A DNA stretch of 64,000 nucleotides from Saccharopolyspora thermophila (GTDB lineage Bacteria; Actinomycetota; Actinomycetes; Mycobacteriales; Pseudonocardiaceae). Under the pieces are notes generated by a model, which saw nothing but the letters and a program-made list of their open reading frames with translations, had not been told where the DNA came from and did not search any database. The stretch covers positions 62,001 to 126,000 of the forward strand of contig NZ_BMMT01000003.1 of NCBI RefSeq assembly GCF_014646075.1, in the 5' to 3' direction. The position numbers were made by a program, and so were the translations under genes. Of the stretch, positions 25,171-33,028 are shown piece by piece. Each line of letters starts with the position of its first letter. The stretch's first letter is position 1.

Positions 25171-25868
25171 CACTCCCCCTGCAACCGATCGAGCGCCGCG
25201 GGCAGTTCAGCGAGGGAGTACACCACCACGTCCGGTTCGGCCAACTGCTCCGGAGTCGGTTCCGGTGGTGCCTCGCCGCGCACCACCCACACCGTGCGCA
25301 GGCCGACGCGGTGCGCACCGCGCACGTCGGTGTCGAGGCGGTTGCCCACGTGCACCGCGTTCTTCGGCTCGACCCCGGCTTCGCGGAGCGCGTACTGGAA
25401 GATCCGTGGATCGGGCTTCTCGGCGCCCACGACCTCCGAGACCGCCCAGATGTCGATGTGGTCGGCGACCCCGTCGCGGCGCAGTGCGTCGACCACCACC
25501 GCCCGCTGGTTCGCCACGATCGCGATCTTGTAGCGCCCGGCGAGCTGCCGCAGGGTCGGCAGGACGTCGGTGTACAGCGCCGAGGGCGGGTACTCCCAGT
25601 AGCGCTCCGCGCGGTCCGACAGCCGCTGCCGGTCCTCGGGCGTCAGGAACCGCCCGGCGATCGCGGTGCGCAGGGACCCGCTCTGGGCCTGGCGGCGCTC
25701 GTCGTAGACCCGCTGGAACTCGGCTTCGTCGACGGTGCGGCCGTCTTCGGCGGCCAGTTCGGTGGCCGCGCGCAGCAGCGCGTCCCGGTACGTGGCGTCG
25801 TCGTAGATGGGGCCACCGACGTCGAGCAGCACGAGGTCGATCCGGTCGGCTCCGGAGTTGGAATGCAC
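25170..25868 (-). CDS. HAD-superfamily hydrolase with altered motif I
   Basis: A 232-residue protein with a Rossmann-like core and helical cap. Motif I reads LLDVGGPIYDD, so the nucleophilic Asp is kept but the usual second Asp is Gly, as in some dehalogenase-like HADs. Motif II is probably IVANQ, and motifs III/IV are present in GAEKPDPRIFQYAL and VGNRLDTDVRGAHRVGL. Context suggests it dephosphorylates a sugar phosphate or acts as a phosphatase safeguard for the kinase translated from the same mRNA. The GTG start follows GGAAGGA. Confidence 0.8.
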   Translation of the reverse strand: MHSNSGADRIDLVLLDVGGPIYDDATYRDALLRAATELAAEDGRTVDEAEFQRVYDERRQAQSGSLRTAIAGRFLTPEDRQRLSDRAERYWEYPPSALYTDVLPTLRQLAGRYKIAIVANQRAVVVDALRRDGVADHIDIWAVSEVVGAEKPDPRIFQYALREAGVEPKNAVHVGNRLDTDVRGAHRVGLRTVWVVRGEAPPEPTPEQLAEPDVVVYSLAELPAALDRLQGE

Positions 25869-25964
25869 GTCGCGTCCTTCCGGTCGTGGTCCGCAACCGG
25901 GACCTGGGTGTCACATTCCAGCGCAAACATAACACTAATCTTGCAATCTTTAACACTTGATGCT

Positions 25965-25975
25965 GTGATGTTCAC
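25965..25975. promoter_or_regulatory. GTGATGTTCAC palindrome, candidate DeoR operator
   Basis: GTGA and TCAC arms match the site upstream of the DeoR gene. It lies in the 158-bp divergent region between the HAD and second FGGY kinase genes, next to an AT-rich patch (25925-25965) likely to contain the promoters. Confidence 0.5.
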
Positions 25976-26026
25976 GGGTCGAGCCGACCGGTCCGACCCG
26001 GCAGGCGGGAGCAGAAGGGATCGACC

Positions 26027-27502
26027 GTGATCACCATCGGGATCGACGCCGGCACGTCGGTGGTGAAGAGCGTCGCCTACGCCGAGGACGGCACCGAGCT
26101 GGCGGTGGCCCGCCGCCCGACCAAGGTCGAGCACCCACGGCCCGGCTGGGCCGAGCAGGACATGGACGAGGTGTGGGCGGCCGTCGCCGACACCGTGGGC
26201 GAACTCGTCGCCGCGCTGGGCTCCGAGGTCGCCGCGCTGGCGATCACCGCCCAGGGCGACGGGTGCTGGCTGGTCGACAACACCGGCCGCCCGACCGGGC
26301 CAGCGCTGCTGTGGAACGACGCGCGCGCCTCCGACATCGCGCGGAACTGGGCTGACTCCGGGCTGCTCGGCGAGCTGTTCAAGATCAACGGCTCGGTCGG
26401 CTTCGCCGGCCTGCCGCACGCCCAGCTCACCTGGCTCAACGCCCACGACCGGGACCGGGTCGCCACCGCCGCGAAGGTGCTGACCTGCGGCGGGTGGCTG
26501 TTCCACTGTCTCACCGGACGCCTGGCGTGGGACGTCTCCGAAGCGTCGAACCCGTTCCTCGACGCCCGCACCGGCGACTACTCCCCAGCCGTGCTCGCCG
26601 AACTCGGCCTGGGGTGGGCGGAGCGGCTGCTGCCCGACGCCGTCGACGGCCAGCAGCGGATCGCACCCCTGCGCGCCTCGGCCGCCGAACGGCTCGGTGT
26701 CGCCGCGGGCACGCCCGTGGTGCTGGGCTCCTACGACGTGGTCTCCACGGCGATCGGCGCCGGAGTCACTGAACCAGGCCAGGTCTGCACCATCCTCGGC
26801 ACCACCCTCTGCACCGAGGTGATCAGCGACGATCCCCGGCTGGACCGCGAACCGGTGGGAATGTCGCTGCGCACCCCGATGCCCGGCAGGTGGATGCTCG
26901 CCAGCCCCACCCTGGCGGGCACCGAGGTGGTGGAGTGGGCCTGCCGGATGCTCGGCCTGCCCAACCCGGAAAACCTCACCGAACTCGCCGAGCACGCCGA
27001 GCCGGGCAGCAAGGGGCTGCTCCTGCTCCCGTACCTGTCGCCCGGCGGGGAACGGGCGCCCTTCTACGACCCGGCCGCCCGCGGGGTCCTGCACGGCCTG
27101 AGCCTGGAGCACGGCCCGGCCGAGATCGCCCGGGCCTGCCTGGAAGGGCTGGCCCTGGTGATCCGGGACTGTCTGCGGGCCAGCATCGCGCACCCCACCG
27201 AGCTGCGGGTCACCGGCGGCGGTTCGGCGAACCCGCTGTGGCGCCAGGTGATCGCGGACGTCACCGGGCTGCCGGTGGTGCGCACCACCGACGAGCAGGC
27301 GGGGGCGCGCGGTGCGGCGGTGACCGCGCACGCACTGCTGGAACAGCGCTGCATCACCGAGGTGGCCCGGGACCTGGTCGGGACGTCGGAGCCGCTGCGG
27401 CCCGTCGACGCCCACCGCACGTACTACGACGACGCGTACGCGCGCTTCCTGCGGATTCGGGAGAGTGCCCAGGCCAACGAGTGGTTCCGGACGGCGGGCT
27501 GA
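26027..27502 (+). CDS. FGGY-family carbohydrate kinase (xylulokinase-like)
   Basis: A 491-residue kinase with a canonical phosphate-1 loop (ITIGIDAGTSVVKSVAYAEDG), GWAEQDMDEVW, AITAQGDGCWLVD, the adenosine-site ILGTTLCTEVI and the C-terminal RVTGGGSANPLWRQVIADV signature. It resembles xylulose, erythritol or other polyol kinases; the substrate is unassigned. The GTG at 26027 follows AGAAGGGA. It is transcribed away from the HAD/FGGY pair across a shared regulatory region, so all three are probably induced by the same sugar. Confidence 0.87.
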   Translation: MITIGIDAGTSVVKSVAYAEDGTELAVARRPTKVEHPRPGWAEQDMDEVWAAVADTVGELVAALGSEVAALAITAQGDGCWLVDNTGRPTGPALLWNDARASDIARNWADSGLLGELFKINGSVGFAGLPHAQLTWLNAHDRDRVATAAKVLTCGGWLFHCLTGRLAWDVSEASNPFLDARTGDYSPAVLAELGLGWAERLLPDAVDGQQRIAPLRASAAERLGVAAGTPVVLGSYDVVSTAIGAGVTEPGQVCTILGTTLCTEVISDDPRLDREPVGMSLRTPMPGRWMLASPTLAGTEVVEWACRMLGLPNPENLTELAEHAEPGSKGLLLLPYLSPGGERAPFYDPAARGVLHGLSLEHGPAEIARACLEGLALVIRDCLRASIAHPTELRVTGGGSANPLWRQVIADVTGLPVVRTTDEQAGARGAAVTAHALLEQRCITEVARDLVGTSEPLRPVDAHRTYYDDAYARFLRIRESAQANEWFRTAG

Positions 27503-27507
27503 TCGGC

Positions 27508-28155
27508 TCATCGCGCACCCCCGGCCACGAGTTCGTCGGGTGGCCGGGACCAGGCCAGCTCCAGCAGGGCGGCGGCCTGCCGGGTGCCCCTGCGGTCCCG
27601 GCGCCGGGCCAGCCGCTCCGCGACCCGCGCCCGGAAGTGCTCGCTGGTGTCGTCGAGCTGTGCCAACGCCTGCTCCAGACAGGCCAGGGCCAACCGCTGC
27701 GGCCCCGTGCACAGGAGTTCGGCTATCGCCACGTCCAGCGCCTGGACGCGGAGCCCGTCGAGTTCGACGACGTCGCTCTCCCGAACCCACGCCTGGTGGA
27801 CGATGAGGTCCGGCGCGGAGCGGAGCTCACGGTCGTAGGGCACGGTCACGTGCAGCACGTCACCGGCCGCGGCACCGCACCCGTGCATGGCTGCGGCCGT
27901 CGGGCCGGACAGCAGCGAGTACGGTCCGCCGCGCAGCAACGCCGCCGCGGCCCGGGTCAGCGGGTCGTGCTGGCGCGTCTCCGGGACGAGCACCCCGTGC
28001 CACGGTTCCACCCACAGTCCTTCGGCGAGGCCGGCGGCGATCTCGGCGCAGCCGAGCAGCTCTTCGGCTTCACGGCGCAGAATGGCACCGTGCCGGGCGG
28101 GGAGGGTTCCGGGGGCGGCCGGACCGGTTCGCGGGCAGCTGATGTTCGCAGTCAT
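27508..28155 (-). CDS. AbiEi-like / DUF559-associated N-terminal domain protein
   Basis: A 215-residue protein. It has a winged-helix-like start (HGAILRREAEELLGCAEI), GLWVEPWHGVLVPET, LLSGPTAAAMHGCG, and the strand pair HVTVPYDRELRSAPDLIVHQ followed by VQALDVAIAELLCTG. This architecture is shared by AbiEi-type antitoxins and by actinobacterial DUF559 proteins, but the C-terminal Vsr-like nuclease domain of the latter is missing. No AbiEii toxin gene is adjacent, so a toxin-antitoxin role is not supported. It converges on the FGGY kinase with a five-base gap. Confidence 0.6.
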   Translation of the reverse strand: MTANISCPRTGPAAPGTLPARHGAILRREAEELLGCAEIAAGLAEGLWVEPWHGVLVPETRQHDPLTRAAAALLRGGPYSLLSGPTAAAMHGCGAAAGDVLHVTVPYDRELRSAPDLIVHQAWVRESDVVELDGLRVQALDVAIAELLCTGPQRLALACLEQALAQLDDTSEHFRARVAERLARRRDRRGTRQAAALLELAWSRPPDELVAGGAR

Positions 28156-28249
28156 GCCCTCAAAGAGGCGGCGACCCCTCCCATAGATGCAGCTGCCGCC
28201 GGATACACCCTGATCGGGTGGAAACCGCCGAGCTCACATCGGCGTGCAA

Positions 28250-28281
28250 GGGCGCCTTCGACCGCCTGGCCGAAGGCGCCC
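28250..28281 (-). terminator. Hairpin terminator of the M20 peptidase operon
   Basis: Perfect 11-base arms (28250-28260 and 28271-28281) around a ten-base loop, 14 bases past the stop of the downstream M20 gene. Confidence 0.75.
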
Positions 28282-28295
28282 GTTTCAGCTGGTGG

Positions 28296-29687
28296 TCAGT
28301 GCTGCAGGCTGAGCAGGGCGGTGTGCACCATCGCCCGGACACCCACGAACAGGGAACGCTCGTCCAGCGCGAACGTCGGCTGGTGCAGGTCCTTGACTCG
28401 GCCGACCCCGGAGTGCACGCCCAGCCGCGCGAAGGACCCCGGCACGTGCTCCAGGTACCAGCCGAAGTCCTCGCCACCGGAGGACTGCGGGGTGCTCGTC
28501 ACCGCGTCCTCGCCGACCGCGGCGGCGATACCGGCCTGGAACAGCGCCGTGCTCTCCTCGTCGTTGACCACCGGCGGCACGCCGCGGCGGTGCTGCAGGT
28601 CGAAGCCCACACCCAGCGGCGACAGCAGGCTGTGCACCAGTTCGTGCACCAGCGGCTCCAGCTTCGCCCAGGTGTCGCGGTCGCTGGTGCGCAGCGTCCC
28701 GCTCAGTACACCGTCCTGCGGGATGGCGTTCGGCGCCTCGCCCGCATGCACGGCACCCCAGGTCAGCACGGTTCCGGTGCGCGGGTCGACGCGGCGCGAC
28801 AGCAGCGTCGGCAGGCCGGTGATGACCGACCCCAACGCGTGCACGAGATCCGCGGTCAGGTGCGGACGGGACGTGTGTCCGCCCGGCGAGGTCAGCCGCA
28901 GTTCCAGCAGGTCGCTCGCGGACGTGATGGGACCGACCCGGGTGCCGATCTTGCCGACCGACAGGCGCGGGTCGCAGTGCAGCCCGAAGATGCGGTCCAC
29001 GTCGTCGAGGGCGCCGGAGGCCAGCACGTCCAGCGCGCCGCCGGGCATGACCTCCTCGGCGGGCTGGAAGACCATCCGCACCCGGCCGGGCAGCTCCGGC
29101 GCCGCGGCCAGCGCCAGCGCCGCGCCCAGGGCGACCGCGGTGTGCGCGTCGTGCCCGCAGGCGTGCGCAACGCCGTCCACTGTGGAGGAGAATGGCAGTC
29201 CGGTGTTCTCGCTCAGCGGCAGGGCGTCGATGTCGGCCCGCAGCGCCACGGTCCGCTGCCCCGGGCGGGCGGTGCCGATGTCGCAGATCAGACCGGTGCC
29301 CACCGGCAGGATGCGGGGCCGCAGCCCGGCCCGGGACAGCCGCTCGGCGAGGAAGGCCGTGGTCTCGTGCTCGGCCCGGGACAGTTCGGGGTGGGCGTGG
29401 ATGTGCCGCCGCCAGGCGACGATCTGCTGCCCGTGGGCCTTCAGCCAGGCGTCCAGCCAGGACGGTCCGCGGCCGGCGCCGAGGTCTGCCACGGAAGATT
29501 CCACACCGGACCCCACGCTGGACATGGTGCTGCCAATCGGCCCACTCGGCCCGTCCACACCCGGCGCCACGAGCGTCCCCTGCGCCACGGCGGACCGCTC
29601 CGCCGCGTCCCAGTCCGCTTCCTCGACCGCCGAACCGCTGTTCGAGGGTCGGCCCGGCTCCGAGCCACGAGAATCCACCACGGTCAC
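28296..29687 (-). CDS. M20-family amidohydrolase (AmiB1/AmiA1-like)
   Basis: A 463-residue metallo-amidohydrolase. Metal ligands are visible in DGVAHACGHDAHTA and in the QPAEE motif (MVFQPAEEVMPGG); the dimerisation lid shows as TSPGGHTSRPH and the last ligand region as SSGGEDFGWYLEHVPG. Family members cleave N-acyl amino acids, aminobenzoyl-glutamate or similar amides. The GTG start overlaps the upstream M20 stop by four bases (GTGA), so the two are coupled. The first 80 residues are not conserved. The tandem matches M. tuberculosis amiA1-amiB1 in place and type. Confidence 0.85.
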   Translation of the reverse strand: MTVVDSRGSEPGRPSNSGSAVEEADWDAAERSAVAQGTLVAPGVDGPSGPIGSTMSSVGSGVESSVADLGAGRGPSWLDAWLKAHGQQIVAWRRHIHAHPELSRAEHETTAFLAERLSRAGLRPRILPVGTGLICDIGTARPGQRTVALRADIDALPLSENTGLPFSSTVDGVAHACGHDAHTAVALGAALALAAAPELPGRVRMVFQPAEEVMPGGALDVLASGALDDVDRIFGLHCDPRLSVGKIGTRVGPITSASDLLELRLTSPGGHTSRPHLTADLVHALGSVITGLPTLLSRRVDPRTGTVLTWGAVHAGEAPNAIPQDGVLSGTLRTSDRDTWAKLEPLVHELVHSLLSPLGVGFDLQHRRGVPPVVNDEESTALFQAGIAAAVGEDAVTSTPQSSGGEDFGWYLEHVPGSFARLGVHSGVGRVKDLHQPTFALDERSLFVGVRAMVHTALLSLQH

Positions 29688-31000
29688 GCCACGCCTCCAG
29701 CATCTCGCGGGACACCCGCATCCGGCCGGCCGCCATGAGCAGAAGAACGAGTGTCGCTCATGCAGCCTCCAGAACGTGCACACTCTTCCGACGTACTGCG
29801 CCCGCGCGCCCCCGCCAGCAGGCGGTCGCGTTGCGCCCCGTCCAACGCGGCGGCCACCGCGGTCCAGGCCATCGCCAACGCCCCGTCGATTACCGCGCGA
29901 TCCGCGGCCGGGGTCGCGCATGCGGCGGCGAACTCCGCCTGGTGGTTGACCGCGTCGCCGCAGTCAATCGCGATCATCGGATGGATCGCGGGCAGGTGCT
30001 GGGTCACGTTGCCCATGTCGGTGCTGCCGATGACCCGGCTCTGCTCTTCGCCTCGGTCGAGCGGTTCGCGCCCGAGCTCGGTGATCGCGCGGCGGTACGC
30101 CTCCGACAGCCATTCGTCGGGACTCAGCTCCGCGTAGACCGGGGAGATCTGCACGACTTCGTGCTCACACCCGGTCGCCGTGGCGCCCGCCTCGAAACAG
30201 GCCCGGATCCGGTTCTCCAGGCGTTGCAGGGAGGCAGCCTCGGCCGCACGCAGGTTGTAGACCGCCGCGGTGTACGCGGGAACGATGTTCGGTGCCGCGC
30301 CACCATTGGTCACGATACCGTGCACCATCTGTTGCGGTTCGAGGTGCTGGCGAAGCAACCCGATCGAGACCTGCGCGACGGTCAGCGCGTCGGCCGCGTT
30401 GCGGCCCAGTTCGGGGGCCGATGCCGCGTGCGCCGCGCGCCCGGTGTAGCGGACCTCCAGGTCGGTGATGGCCAGCGACGTCGGTCGGCAGATCTCCTCT
30501 GGCCCGGGGTGCACCAGCATCGCCATGGCCACGCCGTCGAAGACGCCGCGTTGCAGCATCAGGACCTTGCCGCCGCCGGTCTCCTCGGCCGGGGTGCCGA
30601 TCAGCCGGACCGTGATCCCCAGGTCGTCGGCGACGTCAGCCAGGGCGAGCGCCGCGCCGACCCCGGCCGCGGCGATGATGTTGTGCCCGCAGGCGTGCCC
30701 GACCTCGGGCAGGGCGTCGTACTCCGCGCAGATCCCGACCACGAGTTCCCCGCTGCCGGACTCGGCGACCAGCGCGGTGTCGAGGTCCGCGACCGGCGCG
30801 CGCACCGCGAAACCGTGCGCGTCGAGCAGGTCGGCGACCTTGGCGGCGCTGCGGTGCTCGGCGAAGGAGAGCTCCGGCTCGGCGTGAATGCTGCGGGACA
30901 GCGCGACCAGTTCCGGTTCGTGGCGCTGCACGGATTCGCGGCAGCGGGCACGCAGGTCGGCGGAGGGGTCTTCACGGTTCGAGGTCGGGGCGGTGCGCAT
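29684..31000 (-). CDS. M20-family amidohydrolase (AmiA1/AmiB1-like), upstream partner
   Basis: A 438-residue relative of its downstream neighbour. It shows GICAEYDALPEVGHACGHN for the first metal site, TPAEETGGGKVLML for the Glu-Glu pair, RYTGRAAHAASAPELGRNA for the lid and GSTDMGNVTQHLPAIHP for the C-terminal ligand block, as in AbgB-type aminobenzoyl-glutamate hydrolase subunits. The ATG at 31000 opens the conserved region (RARCRESVQRHEPELVAL); codons up to 31171 look non-coding. Together the pair could form a two-subunit amidohydrolase; that is inference. Confidence 0.85.
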   Translation of the reverse strand: MRTAPTSNREDPSADLRARCRESVQRHEPELVALSRSIHAEPELSFAEHRSAAKVADLLDAHGFAVRAPVADLDTALVAESGSGELVVGICAEYDALPEVGHACGHNIIAAAGVGAALALADVADDLGITVRLIGTPAEETGGGKVLMLQRGVFDGVAMAMLVHPGPEEICRPTSLAITDLEVRYTGRAAHAASAPELGRNAADALTVAQVSIGLLRQHLEPQQMVHGIVTNGGAAPNIVPAYTAAVYNLRAAEAASLQRLENRIRACFEAGATATGCEHEVVQISPVYAELSPDEWLSEAYRRAITELGREPLDRGEEQSRVIGSTDMGNVTQHLPAIHPMIAIDCGDAVNHQAEFAAACATPAADRAVIDGALAMAWTAVAAALDGAQRDRLLAGARGRSTSEECARSGGCMSDTRSSAHGGRPDAGVPRDAGGVA

Positions 31001-31427
31001 TTGCGCCCATATTGCATCGTCGGGGCCGGTGGTGCTGCTGATGCCGCACGGCGGGGAGACAACCGGTAGCGGTACTGCGCCGAACGGGTGGCGCGGATTC
31101 AGCGCGACCGAAGAATTCGAGTCCAGCCGTTGCCCGCGGCAACGGGTTCCGCGGAACAATTGAAAGCTCAATCACGCACGGCCCAACGCGGCCCGGGAGA
31201 GCTACGGAACGGAAAGGGTGTGGGCCGGCACCGGTCGGGGGGCTTCCCGGTGCCGACCCACGTTCGTGGGGGGCTGCTGCCCCGGTCGCAGCGGCGTCGG
31301 CTACTGCGTCGCGGGCCGGGCTCGTACCGGTCGCGGGCAGTCCGCGCACGCCGTCAGTTGTGAAAATCCCACAGGTTCGCCGCCAGGTCTAGTCCATGGC
31401 GAGAATTCCCACCGAAATATTTTCGCA
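31001..31427. other. Intergenic region upstream of the M20 operon
   Basis: About 430 bp without a supported gene. The stretch near 31370-31430 is AT-rich for this genome. The M20 operon promoter should lie between 31010 and 31200. Confidence 0.4.
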
Positions 31428-31453
31428 AAGAACCGACCGGGCTGCCGGTTCTT
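31428..31453 (-). terminator. Hairpin terminator of the small membrane protein gene
   Basis: AAGAACCG and CGGTTCTT pair around ten bases. Read on the minus strand, the stem is followed by TTGCGAAAATATTTC, a T- and A-rich tail. Confidence 0.65.
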
Positions 31454-31456
31454 CCG

Positions 31457-31729
31457 CTACTTCTTCCGCTTCACGAAGAAGACCGGCAACTTGCGGATCT
31501 TGCGGGACACCAGGACCAGCCCGATCAGCACCACGCCGGTGGTGCCGATCGCCATGCGCTGGCGCTCGGTGAGGGAGTCCTCATCCTGCGGCGGCGGGTT
31601 CGGGGTCGGCTGCTGCGCCACCACCGGGGCCGCCTGGTCCGCCCACGCCGCAGCGGCGGTGGCCGACGGGGCCAACAGCAGGAACAACGCGATCGCGAGG
31701 CCAGCGAGCACGCGGCCAGTCCGCCACAT
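31457..31729 (-). CDS. Small exported protein with C-terminal membrane anchor
   Basis: A 90-residue protein with a signal peptide (WRTGRVLAGLAIALFLLLA, cleavage near ATAAAA), a Gln/Pro-rich linker (QQPTPNPPPQDEDS), a second hydrophobic helix (MAIGTTGVVLIGLVLV) and a very basic tail (RKIRKLPVFFVKRKK). The positive tail suggests the C-terminus is cytoplasmic. No family is recognised. The ATG at 31729 starts the signal peptide; the upstream frame to 31783 has no hydrophobic character. It has its own terminator. Confidence 0.62.
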   Translation of the reverse strand: MWRTGRVLAGLAIALFLLLAPSATAAAAWADQAAPVVAQQPTPNPPPQDEDSLTERQRMAIGTTGVVLIGLVLVSRKIRKLPVFFVKRKK

Positions 31730-31864
31730 GATGGCTCCACACCCTTCTGAGCCGCGTCGATTCACGACACTTCCGCGGGTCACCCGTACTGGTCCATTTG
31801 ATCATATTCAGCCCGGGGAGTGACCCACCGCGGGCGTTTTGTGCCGGATCGGCGCAGTGCCGCG

Positions 31865-32212
31865 TCAGCGGACCCGACGCTCCCGCTCGATGCGGTCGCC
31901 GAGCTCGTCGACCACCAGCGTGTCGCGGCGGTTGCTGTCCGCCCGGTACGCCGCGCGGCCCACCAGCTGCGCCATGACCGGCGCGGTGAGCATCTGGAAC
32001 AGGCCCACGAGGATCAGCCCCGAGGCGTAGACGAAGTCCAGCTGGACCGCCGTGCCGACCAGGATCAGCAGCAGCCCCAGGGTCTGCGGCTTGGTGGCCG
32101 CCTGCAGCCGCGCCGTCACGTCCGGGAAGCTCAGCAGCCCGACGGCGCCGAGCAGGCACGACAACGCACCGCTGATCAGGCACACCGCGGAGAACACGTC
32201 CAACCAGCTCAC
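31865..32212 (-). CDS. mrpG: Mrp cation/proton antiporter subunit G
   Basis: A 115-residue protein with three membrane helices (FSAVCLISGALSCLLGAVGL, LGLLLILVGTAVQLDFVY, and GLILVGLFQMLTAPVMAQLV) and the family motif FPDVTARLQAATKPQTLG. It is the last gene of the seven-gene Mrp operon. The GTG overlaps the mrpF stop by four bases. MrpG is a small subunit needed for assembly and activity of the Na+/H+ (or K+/H+) antiporter complex in the cytoplasmic membrane. Confidence 0.9.
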   Translation of the reverse strand: MSWLDVFSAVCLISGALSCLLGAVGLLSFPDVTARLQAATKPQTLGLLLILVGTAVQLDFVYASGLILVGLFQMLTAPVMAQLVGRAAYRADSNRRDTLVVDELGDRIERERRVR

Positions 32213-32475
32213 CGGTACGGCTCCTTCTTCTCCACCAGCCGCGCGACGCTGACCGAGCCGATGAAGGCCAGCAGGGCGAACGCGGCCAGCAGCGCGATGT
32301 TCGACCCGTCCTGCTGCCAGGCCATCCCCACGCAGGTGGCCGCGATGATCAGCGTCACGAACACGTCCACCGACACGATCCGGTCCAGCGTGGTGCGCCC
32401 GCGCAGCAGCCGCACCAGCACCAGCAGCCCGGCCGCGCACAGCAGGCCGAAGGTCACCGCGAAAACCCAGAACAC
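32209..32475 (-). CDS. mrpF: Mrp antiporter subunit F
   Basis: An 88-residue protein with three hydrophobic helices and the MrpF hallmark LLRGRTTLDRIVSVDVFVT. The GTG at 32475 lies one base after the mrpE stop. The family's usual length (about 90) supports this start over upstream codons in the same frame. Confidence 0.9.
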   Translation of the reverse strand: MFWVFAVTFGLLCAAGLLVLVRLLRGRTTLDRIVSVDVFVTLIIAATCVGMAWQQDGSNIALLAAFALLAFIGSVSVARLVEKKEPYR

Positions 32476-32476
32476 C

Positions 32477-33028
32477 TCACACCTCCCGCCCGCGCACCAG
32501 CGCCACCTCGTCCGCCGAGCCGACCGCCCGCACGATGCGCGCCTCCAGCTCAAGCACGCCCCGGCGCACCGCTTCGGCGTCCTCGGCCCGCATGCCGAGC
32601 GCGTAGACGTAGCAGATCCGGTTGGCCCGGTCGATCTGCAGCACGAACTCGCCCGGGGCCAGCGACACCGCGTTGGCCACCATCGCGGTCAGGTGGTCGG
32701 AGTCGGTCCGCAGGCGCACCGCGACGATCCCGGCTCTGGCGCGCGGCCCGTACCGCACCGCCTGCCAGGACACCCGGAACGTGGAGACCACCAGGTCCCA
32801 CGCCAGGTAGCCGACCAGCTGCAGCAGCGGCAGCGGCCGCACCACGAGCCGGGTGTTGATCGCCGGGAGCGGAAACACGGTCACTACCAGCAGCGCGACC
32901 ACCAGCCCGAAGACGAAGGTGCCCACGTCGAACGTGCCCCACAGCATCACCCACACCAGGGTCAGCCAGGCCACCAGCGGCAGCCGCTGCAGCACCCGCC
33001 GTCGCCTGCTGATCAGCCGCTCGGACAT
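32477..33028 (-). CDS. mrpE: Mrp antiporter subunit E
   Basis: A 183-residue protein. Two or three N-terminal membrane helices are followed by a soluble domain with the MrpE patterns GIVAVRLRTDSDHLTAMVAN, SLAPGEFVLQID and YVYALG. The ATG at 33028 overlaps the mrpD stop by one base (TGATG). MrpE forms part of the small-subunit module and is often dispensable for the transport reaction itself. Confidence 0.9.
   Translation of the reverse strand: MSERLISRRRRVLQRLPLVAWLTLVWVMLWGTFDVGTFVFGLVVALLVVTVFPLPAINTRLVVRPLPLLQLVGYLAWDLVVSTFRVSWQAVRYGPRARAGIVAVRLRTDSDHLTAMVANAVSLAPGEFVLQIDRANRICYVYALGMRAEDAEAVRRGVLELEARIVRAVGSADEVALVRGREV

Noticed and set aside
27508-28155. AbiE-type abortive-infection (defence) system
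   Set aside because: Only the antitoxin-like domain is present; no AbiEii nucleotidyltransferase gene lies nearby, so a defence system is not supported.
26890-29949. Very long plus-strand open frame (over 1000 codons) across the kinase, AbiEi-like and M20 genes
   Set aside because: Its product is Arg/Pro/Gly-rich with no motif, while the real genes on both strands have clear family signatures. It is an antisense shadow of high-GC coding sequence.
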